Shown: positions 54,190 through 62,832 of the stretch, piece after piece
Layout: every line of letters starts with the position of its first letter
How positions within the stretch are numbered: the stretch's first letter is position 1
DNA from: Pseudosporangium ferrugineum
GTDB lineage: Bacteria; Actinomycetota; Actinomycetes; Mycobacteriales; Micromonosporaceae
NCBI RefSeq assembly: GCF_003002065.1
Contig: NZ_PVZG01000001.1
Span: 248,001-312,000, forward strand
Length of the DNA: 64,000 nt
Reading direction: 5' to 3'
Program-made: the position numbers and the translations under genes
Notes under the pieces: generated by a model
Told to the model about the DNA's origin: nothing
Database searches by the model: none
What the model saw: only the letters and a program-made list of their open reading frames with translations

Positions 54190-54954
54190 GTGGCCCGCGA
54201 TCTCTCCGCCCCGCGCACGCCGGTCCGCCCGGTGGAGGTGGACAGGAGCAGCCCCGTACCGCTGTATTTCCAGGTCGCCACCCGCCTCCAGGAGCTGATC
54301 GAGGCCGGCGAGATCGGCGTGGGGGCCCGGATCGAGAACGAGGTCGACCTGGCCGAGCGGCTCGGCGTCTCCCGCCCCACCACCCGCCGCGCGATCCAGT
54401 ACCTCGTCGAGCGCGGCATGCTGGTGCGCAAGCGCGGCGTCGGCACCCAGGTGGTGCACCCCAAGGTCCGCCGGCCGGTCGAGCTGTCCAGCCTCTACGA
54501 CGACCTGGTCAGCACCGACCGCGAGCCGCGCACGGAGGTGCTGGCGCTGAAGGTCGTCCCGGCGCCCCCGGAGGTAGCCGGGGCGCTGGAGCTCTCCCCC
54601 GGCACCGAGGTCACCTGGATCGAACGCCTGCGCCACGCGAACGGCGAACCGCTGGCGCTCATGCACAACGCGATCCCGCTCGGCCTGCTTCACCTCGAGG
54701 CGCCCGACCTCGCCGCGCACGGCCTCTACGAGCTGCTGCGCCGGGCGGGCTACCAGCCCCGGACGGCGACCCAGGTCATCGGCGCCCGCGCGGCCGGCGC
54801 GGCCGAGGCGCGGGTCCTGCGGGAGCGGCGCGGCGCCTCCCTGCTGACGATGACGCGTACGGCCTGGGACGTCAGCGGGCGCGCGCTGGAGTACGGCGCG
54901 CACGTCTACCGGGCCAGCCGCTACAGCTTCGAGCTCAACCTCACCGCGGGTTGA
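54190..54954 (+). CDS. GntR family (UTRA-domain) regulator of the inositol operon
   Basis: 254 residues from GTG 54190 (GGGGG four bases upstream); a TTG at 54163 is an alternative. The winged helix reads LYFQVATRLQELIEAGEIGVGARIENEVDLAERLGVSRPTTRRAIQYLVERGMLVRKRGVGTQVV. The UTRA/HutC effector domain follows, with WIERLRHANGEPLALMHNAIP. It is divergent from the iol operon, so repression relieved by an inositol intermediate is likely. Confidence 0.92.
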   Translation: MARDLSAPRTPVRPVEVDRSSPVPLYFQVATRLQELIEAGEIGVGARIENEVDLAERLGVSRPTTRRAIQYLVERGMLVRKRGVGTQVVHPKVRRPVELSSLYDDLVSTDREPRTEVLALKVVPAPPEVAGALELSPGTEVTWIERLRHANGEPLALMHNAIPLGLLHLEAPDLAAHGLYELLRRAGYQPRTATQVIGARAAGAAEARVLRERRGASLLTMTRTAWDVSGRALEYGAHVYRASRYSFELNLTAG

Positions 54955-55011
54955 GGCTGATACGTCGGTTGGGTGACTGTGCGTGGCGGCCCCGGGTGGT
55001 AGACCAGCGCC

Positions 55012-57297
55012 ATGGCGGGATGGGTACGGAACGAACCCGCGGAGTGGACCGAGCTCCGCGTGCACGGCGTCTCGGGGACGCCACCGGAGCGGATGCTCGA
55101 GCACCCGACCGTACGGCGGGTGTCCGGGGACGCCGCGAGCGGCTTCTACCGCCGGGTGTGGGAGACCGACCCGGTGGTGGAGGACAACGGGGAACAGGTG
55201 CTGGAGGCGTACTCCTGGGGCGGGCTGACCGCCGGCAGCAAGGTGCGGGCGCTGTGGCTGCTGCTCCTGCCGTTCCTGCTGGCCAACGTCGCCTTCTACG
55301 CCCGGCCGGTGGACCGGCCCGGGCTGCGGCAGAGCGTCGCCGAGGCGGTGCAGCGGCTGTTCGCGCTCACGATCACCGTGACGCTGGTGCTGGCGACCGT
55401 GAACGTGTCCGCCGACTTCGCCGGCTGGCAGTGCGTACGCCCGGACGGCGGGCGCTCGTGCAGCTCGGCGTGGGTGGGGTGGCTGTCCTGGCCGTGGCTG
55501 GCGACGCCCGGCCGGCGCATCGCGGTGACCACGCTGCTGCCGGTGGCCGTGATCGCGCTGCTCTGGTGGCTGGCGAACAAGACCTGGGCGAGCACCGAGG
55601 AGACGAAGGTCGACCCGGAGCCGCTGCGCTCGGGGCACTGCTCGCCGCTGGAGAACCGGCGGATGTGGAACAGCAGCAAGCCGGTACGCCTGCTGCGCGC
55701 GGTGCACGTGATGGCCGCCCTGTCGCTGGTCGGCGTGCTGGCGCTGGCGCCGTTCGCGGCGGGGTGGACGGCCGGCTCGGCGCTGCTGACCGCGCTGGGC
55801 GTCCTCGGCGTGACGAGCGTGGTGCTCGCCTGCCTGCCGATCATGTCCGACCGGCCGGAGGCGGGCAGGAACGGCCGCGACGACGCGTTGTCCGCCGTCG
55901 TCACCGCGCTCCCCTGGCTCACCGCCACATTGCTGGCCGCGGCGCTGGCCTGGCTGTCCTTCGCCGGCCCGGCGCCGGTGACCACGCCCGGGGCGCCGCG
56001 CACGACGCTGCCCTGGCTGTCCGCGGCCGTGCACCTGAACATCACCGCGCAGGCGGTGTTCCTGATCGTGATGATCGCCCTGTTGCGGGCGATGAAGCGG
56101 GCGGAGAAGCGGCCCACGGACTGCCCGCCCGCCTGGCGCGGGTACGCCACCGCCGTCCTGATGCTGTTCGCCTCGGCGCTGTCCGGCGCGTACGCCTCCG
56201 CCCTGGTGCTCGCCGTGGCGCACGTGCTCGGCAAGCCGATGCCCCGCGACCAGGGCATCGATCCGCTGGTGACGCCCATGCCGTACTTCTGGGTCGCCGC
56301 GCTGGCGCTGCTGGTCGCGGTGACCGCCGCGGTGCTGGCCCCGATCGGGTACGTGGCGCTGCGCCGCGGCGCCGGCCGGATGATGCTGCCGCTGGTCCGC
56401 GAGACGTATCCGGAGGCCGCCGCGGACCCGCGACGGGCGACGGCGATCGCCCGGCAGTGGGCCACGGCGACGCTGGACGAGACGACCCGCAAGGTGACCG
56501 GCTGGTTCGTCGGCATCACGCTGCTGCTGGCCGCAAGCGCCTTCGCCGGGTACTGGATCGACCGGACGGCGACCACCGACACGAGGTGGCTCGGCGGCAT
56601 GGCGAACGTCGGCGACTGGCTGATCGGCCTGTTCGCCGCCGCGCTCGTCTACGTCGGCCGGCAGGCGTTCCGCAACGCCGGCACCCGGCGGCTCGTCGGC
56701 GTCGTCTGGGACCTGGGCACCTTCTGGCCGCGCGCGGCCCATCCGCTGGCGCCGCCGTGTTACGCCGAGCGGGCCGTGCCCCAGCTCATCAAGCGGATCG
56801 ACGTGCTGCGCCGGGACGGGCGGCACGTGCTGCTGTCCTGCCACTCCCAGGGCACGGTGCTCGGCGCCGCGGTGGTCATGCAGCTCACGTACGAGCAGAG
56901 CGCGTCGGTGGGGTTGCTGACGTACGGCTCCCCGCTGCGCCGGCTCTACGCGCGGTTCTTCCCCGCGTACTTCGGGCCGGAAGCGCTGGAGCGGGCCGGG
57001 TCGTTCCTGGTGGGCAGCCCGGCAGAGGAGCGCGAGCGGTGGCCGTGGCGCAACCTCTACCGGCCCAGCGACCCGATCGGTGGCGCGGTCCTGGGCGACG
57101 GCGCGGCGGTCGTCGACCGGTCGCTCGTCGACCCGGTCTTCGCCCGGCCGACCGGCGACATCGCCGATCCGCCGACCCTGGGCCACTCGTCCTACCCGGA
57201 CGATCCGCACTGGGCCGCGACCGTACGCGAGGTCAAGCGGTTGCGGCTCGCCTCCGTCCGGACGGCACCGCAGGACGCGGTCGTCGGTACGGGGTGA
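55012..57297 (+). CDS. Polytopic membrane protein with serine-hydrolase motifs
   Basis: 761 residues from ATG 55012, no clear ribosome binding site. An N-terminal segment ELRVHGVSGTPPERML (H18-G19, like the oxyanion strand of alpha/beta hydrolases) is followed by roughly ten hydrophobic helices (about 78-560). The C-terminal soluble part contains VLLSCHSQGTVLGAAVVMQL, a nucleophile elbow with Ser612 and Cys in place of the first Gly. Candidate Asp687 (RPSDPIGG) and His725 (LGHSSY) complete a triad. The hydrolase fold would thus be interrupted by a membrane domain. I do not recognise a characterised family. The gene is monocistronic, with a strong terminator. Confidence 0.8.
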   Translation: MAGWVRNEPAEWTELRVHGVSGTPPERMLEHPTVRRVSGDAASGFYRRVWETDPVVEDNGEQVLEAYSWGGLTAGSKVRALWLLLLPFLLANVAFYARPVDRPGLRQSVAEAVQRLFALTITVTLVLATVNVSADFAGWQCVRPDGGRSCSSAWVGWLSWPWLATPGRRIAVTTLLPVAVIALLWWLANKTWASTEETKVDPEPLRSGHCSPLENRRMWNSSKPVRLLRAVHVMAALSLVGVLALAPFAAGWTAGSALLTALGVLGVTSVVLACLPIMSDRPEAGRNGRDDALSAVVTALPWLTATLLAAALAWLSFAGPAPVTTPGAPRTTLPWLSAAVHLNITAQAVFLIVMIALLRAMKRAEKRPTDCPPAWRGYATAVLMLFASALSGAYASALVLAVAHVLGKPMPRDQGIDPLVTPMPYFWVAALALLVAVTAAVLAPIGYVALRRGAGRMMLPLVRETYPEAAADPRRATAIARQWATATLDETTRKVTGWFVGITLLLAASAFAGYWIDRTATTDTRWLGGMANVGDWLIGLFAAALVYVGRQAFRNAGTRRLVGVVWDLGTFWPRAAHPLAPPCYAERAVPQLIKRIDVLRRDGRHVLLSCHSQGTVLGAAVVMQLTYEQSASVGLLTYGSPLRRLYARFFPAYFGPEALERAGSFLVGSPAEERERWPWRNLYRPSDPIGGAVLGDGAAVVDRSLVDPVFARPTGDIADPPTLGHSSYPDDPHWAATVREVKRLRLASVRTAPQDAVVGTG

Positions 57298-57300
57298 ACC

Positions 57301-57340
57301 GGGCGGCGGGACGCGGGCCGTGACCCGCGTCCCGCCGCCC
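57301..57340. terminator. Strong bidirectional terminator
   Basis: A perfect 17-bp stem (57301-57317 with 57324-57340) and a CCGTGA loop, placed four bases after the membrane hydrolase stop and two before the end of the convergent GNAT gene. Confidence 0.85.
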
Positions 57341-57342
57341 GA

Positions 57343-57924
57343 TCAGGGGCGCCACATCCGGAAGAACGGCGTGTCGTCCGGGAGCCGGATGTCGAACGGG
57401 GACATCCGGGTGTAGCCGTGCCGCTCGTACAGGCGGATGTTGTCGTCGTTGGTCGCCTCGAGGTACGCGGGGACGCCCAGCCGGTCGTGGGTGTGCCGCA
57501 TCAGCGCGCTGCCGAGCCCGGCGCTCTGCAGCCCGGGCCGGACCGCCAGGAACGCGAGGTGCCAGTGCGGCTCCTCCGGGTGATGCTTGTCGAAGACCTC
57601 GTCGAGCGCCTGGAAGTGCGGCAGGTAGCGGCCGGCCAGGACGCCGAGCCGCTGCTCGTACGCGGGGATCTCGGGCTGTTCGCGCGTACGGTCGAACCAG
57701 ACCGCCGCGGCGACCAGCTCGCCGGACGGGCCCTCGATGACGTCGATCTTGCCGCCCTCGGGCGCCGACGCCGACAGGAACGTGAAGTAGTCCGTCATGA
57801 CCGGGAGCCGGTCCGTCTCGTCCGGCACCAGCGAGCGGTTCTGCGGCAGGTGGTCGAAGGACTCGGCGATGAGGCGGCCGACGGCCGGGATCTCGCCGGC
57901 GGCGGCGGGGCGGATCGCGGTCAC
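57343..57924 (-). CDS. GNAT family N-acetyltransferase
   Basis: 193 residues from ATG/GTG-type start 57924. The acetyl-CoA motif A is HLAFLAVRPGLQSAGLGSALMRHTHDRL, followed by motif B YLEATNDDNIRLYERHGYTRM. The substrate is unknown. It overlaps the end of the permease gene by four bases, so the two are co-translated. Confidence 0.92.
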   Translation of the reverse strand: MTAIRPAAAGEIPAVGRLIAESFDHLPQNRSLVPDETDRLPVMTDYFTFLSASAPEGGKIDVIEGPSGELVAAAVWFDRTREQPEIPAYEQRLGVLAGRYLPHFQALDEVFDKHHPEEPHWHLAFLAVRPGLQSAGLGSALMRHTHDRLGVPAYLEATNDDNIRLYERHGYTRMSPFDIRLPDDTPFFRMWRP

Positions 57925-59408
57925 TTGGTGGCCTCCGAGAACGAGAAGGTGCCGGCGGAACGGGCGCCGAGGCCGATGCCCTCATACACGACGGGACGCG
58001 TGCGCCGCAGGATCAGCGCCCAGCCGACGCCGGTGACGGTCAGGACGCCGTACGCGAGCGGCACGACCCAGGTGGGCTCCGAGCCGGGCTCGACGCCGAA
58101 GAGCGTGGCGATGTTGGTCAGCGCCAGGTACGTCATCACCAGCAGCAGCACCGTGCCGATCGCCGGGGCGCCGAGGCGGTGCCAGGCGTCCTCGCCGGAG
58201 GGGTTGCGGGCGAAGTAGCCGATCACCGCCACGGACGTGACCGTGATGAGCAGCAGGACGCCGATGCCGCCGGTGGTGCCACCCCAGAAGAACAGCTGCA
58301 CCAGCGGGTCCCAGCCCATGATCGCGTACACCAGGATCGCGATCAGGCCGAGCGCCGACTGGGCCAGCGAGCCGTTCTTGGGCGCGCCCGTGCCCGGCAC
58401 CGTACGCCCGAACGCCCGCGGCAGCACGCCCTCGCGCCCGAGCGAGAAGGCGTACCGGGCGATGATGTTGTGGAACGAGATCATCGCCGCGATCAGCGAG
58501 GTGAGGAACAGCGCGTGGCCCAGGTGCAGGGCGGCGCCGCCGAGCCGGTCCGAGGCGAGGTTGAAGAAGAGCTCCGGGCCCTCGGTGCCGGCCCGTTCCA
58601 CCGCCTGGCCACCGGCCGCGGAGATCATCGCCCAGGACGAGAAGGCGTAGAGGACGGCGATCAGCGCGACCGCGATGTAGGTGGCCCGGGGCACGGTACG
58701 GCGCGGGTCGCGGGACTCCTCGCTGAAGACCACGGACTGCTCGAAGCCGACGAAGCCGGTGACCGCCATGACCAGCAGCGCGCCCGCCCCGGCACCGACG
58801 AGGCTGCCCGCGTCGACCGGCGCGGCGGACGCCTCGAAGGTCGGTGCGAACAGGTCGGCGACGCTGAACACGGCCACCAGGATGATCTCGGCCACGAGCA
58901 GGGTGGCGAGGACCTTGCCGTTGACCGCGACGTCGCGGACGCCGAGCACGGCCACCAGCGCCCAGGCCACCAGCGCGATGGTCCACCACTGGAGGTCGAC
59001 GCCGAACCAGTCGGCGAACAGCGGGGCGGCGATCGCCCCGAAGCCGCCGTACGAGGCGAGCTGGAAGCTGTTGTACGCGAGCAGCGCCACCCAGGCGGCG
59101 CCCACGCCGAAGGGCCGGCCGAGCCCCTGCGCGACGTACGCGTAGAAGGCGCCGGCGTTGGCGATGTGCCGCGCCATGGCGACGTAGCCGACGGCGAAGA
59201 TCGCGAGCACCACGGCGACGGCGAGGAACGCGACGGAGATGGCGGTGAGCCCGGTGACGGCGAGGCCGGTGGGCACGACGCCGGCGACCACGGTGAGCGG
59301 CGCGGCGGCGGACATCACGAAGAAGACGACCGAGGCGACGCCGAGGCGGTCGCGGGCCAGGGCGGTCGAGAGCTGGCTGGGTCTGGCGGGGGTGGTGGTT
59401 GCGGGCAA
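57921..59408 (-). CDS. APC superfamily amino acid/amine permease
   Basis: 495 residues from ATG 59408. Twelve to thirteen hydrophobic helices. The first broken helix is ASVVFFVMSAAAPLTVVAG, and VGFEQSVVFSEESRDPRRTVPRATYIAV is the conserved APC loop. The substrate is an amino acid or polyamine by family. It follows the GPP34 gene by 29 bases and overlaps the GNAT gene, so an uptake-plus-acetylation function for an amine is conceivable. Confidence 0.92.
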   Translation of the reverse strand: MPATTTPARPSQLSTALARDRLGVASVVFFVMSAAAPLTVVAGVVPTGLAVTGLTAISVAFLAVAVVLAIFAVGYVAMARHIANAGAFYAYVAQGLGRPFGVGAAWVALLAYNSFQLASYGGFGAIAAPLFADWFGVDLQWWTIALVAWALVAVLGVRDVAVNGKVLATLLVAEIILVAVFSVADLFAPTFEASAAPVDAGSLVGAGAGALLVMAVTGFVGFEQSVVFSEESRDPRRTVPRATYIAVALIAVLYAFSSWAMISAAGGQAVERAGTEGPELFFNLASDRLGGAALHLGHALFLTSLIAAMISFHNIIARYAFSLGREGVLPRAFGRTVPGTGAPKNGSLAQSALGLIAILVYAIMGWDPLVQLFFWGGTTGGIGVLLLITVTSVAVIGYFARNPSGEDAWHRLGAPAIGTVLLLVMTYLALTNIATLFGVEPGSEPTWVVPLAYGVLTVTGVGWALILRRTRPVVYEGIGLGARSAGTFSFSEATK

Positions 59409-59437
59409 GGGGGGTCTCCAGGTGGGGAGGGGGGTGG

Positions 59438-60085
59438 TCAGGCCCGTCGGGCCATCACGGCGTCACCCACGGCGGCCTCTGCGTGGCCGACGAGGTGCTG
59501 CAGCATGGGCGGCAGACGCCGGCGCAGCTGGTCGAACAGGTGCTCGCGCTCGTGGGCCTCGAGCGTGTCCAGGACGTGCTGGTCGAGGCCGGTGGCGAGC
59601 ACCAGCCCGGTCAGCACGAGGTCGGAGGTGTCCAGCAGCTCGCCCCGGGTGGCGGAGATGCGGATCCGGGTGCCGGGCCAGCCGGCGGAGGACGTGTCGG
59701 CGGGCACGAACCGCACCTTGGTGCCGAGCAGGCCGCGCTTCTCCTTGCGCTGCACGAGGCCCGAGCGGGCCAGGCGGCGCTCGACCAGGTCGGTGGCGAC
59801 CCCGGTGGCGAGGAAGGAGATCCAGTCGCGGATGCGGCGGTGGTGCGGCTCGCGCAGGAGCTGGCCCAGGACGGCGGCGGTGGCCGGGTCCGGGGTGGGT
59901 TGATCGTCGATCACCACGACGTGGTTGTCGCGCAGATCGAGGCGGCGCCAGAGGACGAGCTCGGCGAGCAGCGCGGCGGCGAGCCCGAGGCCCTGGGTGG
60001 CCGGGGTGAGCAGGCAGCGGCCGCGCGCCGAGTCGTGCGCGGCGAGATACAGGTCGTCGGCGAGCGGGAGCTGCGATGACGACAC
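59438..60085 (-). CDS. GPP34/GOLPH3-family phosphoprotein homologue
   Basis: 215 residues from GTG 60085 (GAGGGG upstream); an extension to 60139 is less likely. LPLADDLYLAAHD and GLAAALLAELVLWRRLDLRDNHVVV, then WISFLATGVATDLVERRLARSGLVQRKEKRGLLG, match the GPP34 family that includes eukaryotic GOLPH3, a phosphatidylinositol-4-phosphate effector. Actinobacterial copies are common and their role is not established. It heads a leftward three-gene unit. Confidence 0.9.
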   Translation of the reverse strand: MSSSQLPLADDLYLAAHDSARGRCLLTPATQGLGLAAALLAELVLWRRLDLRDNHVVVIDDQPTPDPATAAVLGQLLREPHHRRIRDWISFLATGVATDLVERRLARSGLVQRKEKRGLLGTKVRFVPADTSSAGWPGTRIRISATRGELLDTSDLVLTGLVLATGLDQHVLDTLEAHEREHLFDQLRRRLPPMLQHLVGHAEAAVGDAVMARRA

Positions 60086-60374
60086 GGAATCCCCTCGGGC
60101 ATGACGGAATGACCACCGGTCGTGGTGACCGGCAGTCACGGGAAGCGGTACGGAGCGGGCGGAGCAGCCGCCGGTAGTTACGGGGAGCGGCGTACGGACA
60201 ACACCGCGTAGCTTGCCAGCGCACGACTACCCCGCGCAATGTCCAGAGTGGCCCAAGCTTCGATGCATCCTGCACAAGCGAGCTGAGCTGCCGTTTTCCG
60301 ACAGGCCCGGGGAAGGTATTTAACAGGATCGTCACCTGCCCGTGGTCCGGAGGCGTTCCGAGGGGCCCATTTAG

Positions 60375-60428
60375 TTGACGTATCAAGTAAATCGCCGTAC
60401 GGTGGGGGCCAGATAGTTGAAGCGTCAA
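60375..60428. promoter_or_regulatory. Paired TTGA-N4-TCAA operators upstream of the dioxygenase
   Basis: TTGACGTATCAA (60375-60386) and TTGAAGCGTCAA (60417-60428) are inverted repeats of the same half-site, exactly 42 bases apart (about four helical turns). The second extends to GTTGA/TCAAC and ends just before the GGAGG. This is typical of a MarR-like repressor site; no regulator gene is adjacent. The rest of the 60086-60374 gap shows no gene. Confidence 0.6.
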
Positions 60429-60439
60429 CGGAGGCGATC

Positions 60440-61207
60440 ATGACCATGCCCGCGCTCTTCCTCAGCCACGGCGCCCCGCCGCTGGTCGACGACCCCGCCT
60501 GGGTCGCCCAGCTGAAGGATCTCGCCGCCGGCCTGCCCCGCCCGAAGGCGATCCTGGTGGCCTCGGCCCACTGGGAGTCCGCCCCGCTGATGCTCGGCGC
60601 CACCGGGACGGTCCCGCTGGTCTACGACTTCGGCGGCTTCGCCCGGCGCTACTACGAGGTGCAGTACCGCGCGCCCGGCGCGCCGGAGCTCGCGTCGCGC
60701 GTCGAGAAGCTCATGCCCGACGACGAGCACGTCGCGCGGACCGACCGCGGGCTCGACCACGGCGCCTACGTGCCACTGACCGTGATGTACCCGGACGCCG
60801 ACATCCCGGTGCTGCAGATGTCCCTGCCCACCCTCGAGCCCGACCGCCTGCTGGCGCTGGGCCGCCGGCTCGCCCCGCTGCGCGAGGAGGGCGTGCTGAT
60901 CATCGGCTCCGGCTTCACCACCCACGGCCTGCCGTTCCTGCGCGACTGGCGCACCGACGCGGCGGCACCCGGGTGGTCGCGCGAGTTCGACGCCTGGGCG
61001 GCCGAGGTGCTGGCCCGGGGCGCGGTGGACGAGCTGGCCGAGTTCCGCACGCGGGCGCCCGGCATGCCGTACGCGCATCCCACGATCGAGCACTTCGCCC
61101 CGATGTTCCTGGCGCTGGGCGCCTCCGGGGACCCCGAGCGGCACCCCGAACAGCCGATCGACGGCTTCTGGATGGGCCTCGCGAAGCGCTCTTTCGTGGC
61201 GGGCTGA
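60440..61207 (+). CDS. DODA-type extradiol ring-opening dioxygenase family protein
   Basis: 255 residues from ATG 60440 with GGAGG upstream. Metal-site histidines are visible at H10 (FLSHGAPP), H44 (ASAHWES), H107 (GLDHGAYVPL) and near the end in HPTIEHFAPMF. The family includes plant DOPA dioxygenase and bacterial YgiD, zinc- or iron-dependent enzymes acting on catecholic compounds. Two TTGA-N4-TCAA sites in front suggest induction by a phenolic or quinone-like ligand. Confidence 0.9.
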   Translation: MTMPALFLSHGAPPLVDDPAWVAQLKDLAAGLPRPKAILVASAHWESAPLMLGATGTVPLVYDFGGFARRYYEVQYRAPGAPELASRVEKLMPDDEHVARTDRGLDHGAYVPLTVMYPDADIPVLQMSLPTLEPDRLLALGRRLAPLREEGVLIIGSGFTTHGLPFLRDWRTDAAAPGWSREFDAWAAEVLARGAVDELAEFRTRAPGMPYAHPTIEHFAPMFLALGASGDPERHPEQPIDGFWMGLAKRSFVAG

Positions 61208-61299
61208 GCGGTGCTCAGGATTCTCCCAGTCTGACCAGGGACCCTTGTGGGTACATTCCGCCCACCACCCCTGCCACGACGTCCGGAGGTTTCACCCTG

Positions 61300-62307
61300 A
61301 TGCTGGAGGTCACCGCGCTCGGCTGGACGCTGACCATCGCGGTCATCGTCGCCCTGCTCGCCCTCGACCTGACCCTCGGCGTGCTGCGCCCGCACCGGGT
61401 CGGGTTCCGTGAGGCCGCCGCCTGGTCGGTCTTCTACATCGCCGTGGCCCTCGCCTTCGGTGTCGTCTTCGCCCAGATCGCCGGGTGGGACTACGGCACC
61501 GAATACTTCGCCGGGTACATCGTCGAGAAGAGCCTGTCCGTCGACAACCTCTTCGTTTTCGTGATCATCATGAGCACCTTCGCCGTGCCGGAGAAGTACC
61601 AGCAGGAGGTGCTCACCTTCGGCATCATCATCGCGCTGGTGCTGCGGGTCATCTTCATTGCGCTCGGCGCGACGCTGCTGTCGCTCTTCTCGTTCATGTT
61701 CCTGATCTTCGGCCTGCTCCTGATCTACACGGCGGTGCAGCTCTTCCGGCACCGCGAGGAGGATCCGAGCGTCGACGACAACGCCCTGGTCAAGGCCAGC
61801 AAGCGGCTGTTCCCGGTGACCGACGAGTACGACGGCGGCAAGCTGTTCACCCGCATCGGCGGGCGGCGGATGGCGACGCCGCTGTTCATCACCCTGATCG
61901 CCATCGGCAGCACCGACCTGCTGTTCGCGCTCGACTCGATCCCGGCGGTGTTCGGCGTGACCGAGGAGGCGTACATCGTCTTCGTCGCCAACGCGTTCGC
62001 GCTGCTCGGCCTCCGCGCGCTGTTCTTCCTGGTGAAGGGCCTGCTGGACCGCCTGGTCTACCTGTCCACCGGGCTGTCGCTGATCCTCGCCTTCATCGGC
62101 GTCAAGCTGGTGCTGCACTGGCTGCACGAGGACGTGTGGCACGACGCGCCGCAGATCAGCACGCCGGTCTCGCTGGGCGTCATCCTGGTCGTGCTGGTGG
62201 TCACCACGGTGGCGAGCCTGCTGAAGACCCGCAGCGATCCGTCCGCCAAGGCACACGCCGGCAGCCTGCGGGCCCGCTCCGCGCAGGACGACCACGCCGA
62301 CCACTGA
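61300..62307 (+). CDS. TerC family integral membrane protein
   Basis: 335 residues from ATG 61300 (GGAGG eleven bases upstream). Eight or nine helices with the acidic membrane motifs SLSVDNLFVFVIIM and GSTDLLFALDSIPAVFGVTEEAYIVF, the TerC hallmarks thought to bind metal. Relatives are involved in manganese export or tellurite resistance and in metalation of secreted enzymes. I see no Mn riboswitch in the 92 bases before it. A strong terminator follows. Confidence 0.93.
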   Translation: MLEVTALGWTLTIAVIVALLALDLTLGVLRPHRVGFREAAAWSVFYIAVALAFGVVFAQIAGWDYGTEYFAGYIVEKSLSVDNLFVFVIIMSTFAVPEKYQQEVLTFGIIIALVLRVIFIALGATLLSLFSFMFLIFGLLLIYTAVQLFRHREEDPSVDDNALVKASKRLFPVTDEYDGGKLFTRIGGRRMATPLFITLIAIGSTDLLFALDSIPAVFGVTEEAYIVFVANAFALLGLRALFFLVKGLLDRLVYLSTGLSLILAFIGVKLVLHWLHEDVWHDAPQISTPVSLGVILVVLVVTTVASLLKTRSDPSAKAHAGSLRARSAQDDHADH

Positions 62308-62325
62308 GCCTTCACCCAGGACACG

Positions 62326-62357
62326 GAAAGACCCCGGCGACGCTGCCGGGGTCTTTC
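62326..62357. terminator. Bidirectional terminator after terC
   Basis: A perfect 13-bp stem GAAAGACCCCGGC / GCCGGGGTCTTTC with a 6-base loop. It serves terC and the convergent small gene. Confidence 0.9.
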
Positions 62358-62376
62358 GCGTCCGGGGGTGGCACCG

Positions 62377-62622
62377 TCAGGCGGGATAACCGCCGGCACC
62401 GGCGCGCGTGCGCTGGCGTTCGTAGTCCTGGTGGTTGAGGATCGCGCGGATCTGCGCCGTCTCGGCCTCGTCGTGCCGGCCGAGGATGAGGTCGAGCTCG
62501 GCGCGCTCGGCCGGGGTGCGGAAGGCCGCGAGCTCGGCGCTCAGCTGCCGGTGCGCCCGCCGCTGCACGCGACGGTTCGACAGGTTCACGCGTACGTCCT
62601 GGATCCTGTTCTTGAGGGGCAT
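62377..62622 (-). CDS. Small conserved basic protein, function unknown
   Basis: 81 residues from ATG 62622 with AAGGAG seven bases upstream. The N terminus is very basic (KNRIQDVRVNLSNRRVQRRAHRQL), followed by an acidic/helical stretch (TPAERAELDLILGRHDEAETAQIRAILNHQDYERQR). It could bind nucleic acid or membrane, but I recognise no named family. The strong ribosome binding site and terminators on both sides support a real gene. Confidence 0.7.
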   Translation of the reverse strand: MPLKNRIQDVRVNLSNRRVQRRAHRQLSAELAAFRTPAERAELDLILGRHDEAETAQIRAILNHQDYERQRTRAGAGGYPA

Positions 62623-62731
62623 CGTCCGTCTCCTTACGGAAAGTGATGGCGGAAGCCTCGTAGCTCCCGCCTACCAGGTTCCTGGCTCCGGACTACTGCA
62701 ACAAATCAACCAGGTAAAACATTCGGTGCAA

Positions 62732-62772
62732 GAGTGACCCGGGCCACCGAAATGCTGTAGCCCGGGTCACTC
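62732..62772 (-). terminator. Terminator of the metalloprotease gene
   Basis: A 12-bp perfect stem GAGTGACCCGGG / CCCGGGTCACTC with a 17-base loop, 60 bases past the protease stop and before the small gene. Confidence 0.75.
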
Positions 62773-62832
62773 TCCGTTGCCTATTGGCTGGTCAGGGCGC
62801 CCCGGTGTTTTGCACCACAGCGGAGCAAAATC

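Noticed and set aside
54052..57210. Minus-strand open frame continuing upstream of iolC to give a 1369-codon protein
   Set aside because: The part beyond 54051 lies opposite the GntR and membrane hydrolase genes and shows no homology; iolC starts normally at 54051.
61208..61299. Manganese (yybP-ykoY) riboswitch before the TerC gene
   Set aside because: Such elements often precede terC, but the 92-base gap lacks the conserved paired loops I would expect.
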